A program made the translations under genes and the position numbers. Positions 5,245 to 5,713 of a stretch of DNA of 5,713 bases are shown piece after piece. The DNA is from Anaerolineae bacterium. GTDB lineage: Bacteria; Chloroflexota; Anaerolineae; B4-G1. The stretch lies in the NCBI GenBank assembly GCA_030612185.1, contig JAUWOI010000313.1, positions 1 through 5,713 of the forward strand. Reading direction: 5' to 3'. Each line of letters starts with the position of its first letter. Position 1 is the stretch's first letter. The notes under the pieces are model-generated. The model was not told where the DNA came from. It worked only from the letters and a program-made list of their open reading frames with translations, and ran no database searches.

Positions 5245-5713
5245 GTGAACAAGAGACGTTCATCAGTTGTGCAGGCGCTGCTGGCCCTGGTCGTCGCAGC
5301 GATTGTCCCCATGCTAGCCTGCGGCCTGCCCAGCAAGGGCAAGGGCCCCACCGTGGTCATCATCTCCCCGGCCGATGGCTCGACCGTCGTCGCCGGTCAG
5401 CAGGTGCTTATCCAATCCTCCGCCTCCGACGAGAAGGGCATCGCCCACGTCGAACTCCTGGTCAACTCCGTCGTCGTCCGCGCGGACCCGCCGGTTGATG
5501 GTACGCCCACCACGTTCGCTATCGCCCAACCCTGGGTCCCTGAGGCCCCCGGCGACGTCACCATCCACGTCATCGCCTACAACACCGCAGACCAGGCCTC
5601 CCAGCCCGTCTCCATCACGCTCCACGTCGCGCAGGGCGCTGCCCAAGTTACCCCTACCCCCGGCCCCACCCAGACCCCCGTGCCCGACGTGACCGAGGAG
5701 AGCGGCTGCACAC
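5245..5713 (+). CDS. secreted lipoprotein with an Ig-like domain and Thr/Pro linker, N-terminal part, runs off the right edge
   Basis: The first 156 residues are present. MNKRRSS is a basic n-region, residues 8-22 form the hydrophobic core, and the lipobox MLAC ends at Cys26, so the protein should be lipidated and anchored outside the cytoplasmic membrane. Residues 36-128 form a beta-rich Ig-like domain: it opens PTVVIISPADGSTVVAGQQV, a common start for bacterial Ig-like/cadherin-type modules, and ends VSITLHVAQ. A linker PTPGPTQTPVPD follows (138-149), then ESGCT (152-156). In Anaerolineae, similar linkers often lead into NBR1-like Ig domains starting near such a cysteine; that is a guess here, as the rest is missing. 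Nearly all codons end in C or G, more strongly than in the leftward genes. It has its own promoter and strong Shine-Dalgarno and faces away from the defence genes, with no visible tie to them. Binding partners are unknown. Confidence 0.87.
   Translation, partial: MNKRRSSVVQALLALVVAAIVPMLACGLPSKGKGPTVVIISPADGSTVVAGQQVLIQSSASDEKGIAHVELLVNSVVVRADPPVDGTPTTFAIAQPWVPEAPGDVTIHVIAYNTADQASQPVSITLHVAQGAAQVTPTPGPTQTPVPDVTEESGCT

Noticed and set aside
1..5713. CRISPR array, tRNA, rRNA, insertion sequence or attachment site
   Set aside because: No spaced direct repeats, cloverleaf-like sequence, transposase motifs or terminal inverted repeats were seen.

Overview
The window looks like a bacterial chromosome or metagenome contig of moderate-to-high GC. 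A Chloroflexota (Anaerolineae-like) host is my best guess. It rests mainly on the style of the right-hand lipoprotein (lipobox, Ig-like domain, Thr/Pro linker), so it is an inference and not a firm assignment.

Layout. Positions 1-4375 hold a leftward block of three closely spaced genes. The first is a large SNF2-type helicase that I recognise as DISARM DrmD (4375 down to 1212), broken by a single -1 frame change between 2069 and 2024. Next is a 271-residue protein of unknown function (1175-360) with a strong Shine-Dalgarno. Last is the first 116 residues of a DNA methyltransferase resembling DrmMI, which runs off the left edge. The gaps are 36 and 10 nt, so this is almost certainly one transcript, started at a TTGCCC-17-TATACT promoter at 4431-4459. 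Upstream in the same direction is a small VOC (glyoxalase/bleomycin-resistance fold) protein (4960-4556). At 5128-5203 two promoters lie back to back: one fires left into a leader of about 160 nt ahead of the VOC gene, the other right into a GTG-started lipoprotein (5245 to the right edge).

How the genes work together. Class 1 DISARM is an anti-phage system built from drmD (helicase), drmMI (adenine methylase) and a drmA-drmB-drmC core. Here drmD and the start of drmMI are visible; drmA, drmB and drmC would lie beyond the left edge and cannot be confirmed. The 271-residue gene between drmD and drmMI is not one of the described class 1 components I know, which makes it the best candidate for something new. 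The drmD frame change would separate the helicase motor from its conserved C-terminal region, so the locus may be decaying, may contain a sequencing error, or may make two polypeptides. The VOC and lipoprotein genes look like ordinary flanking genes.
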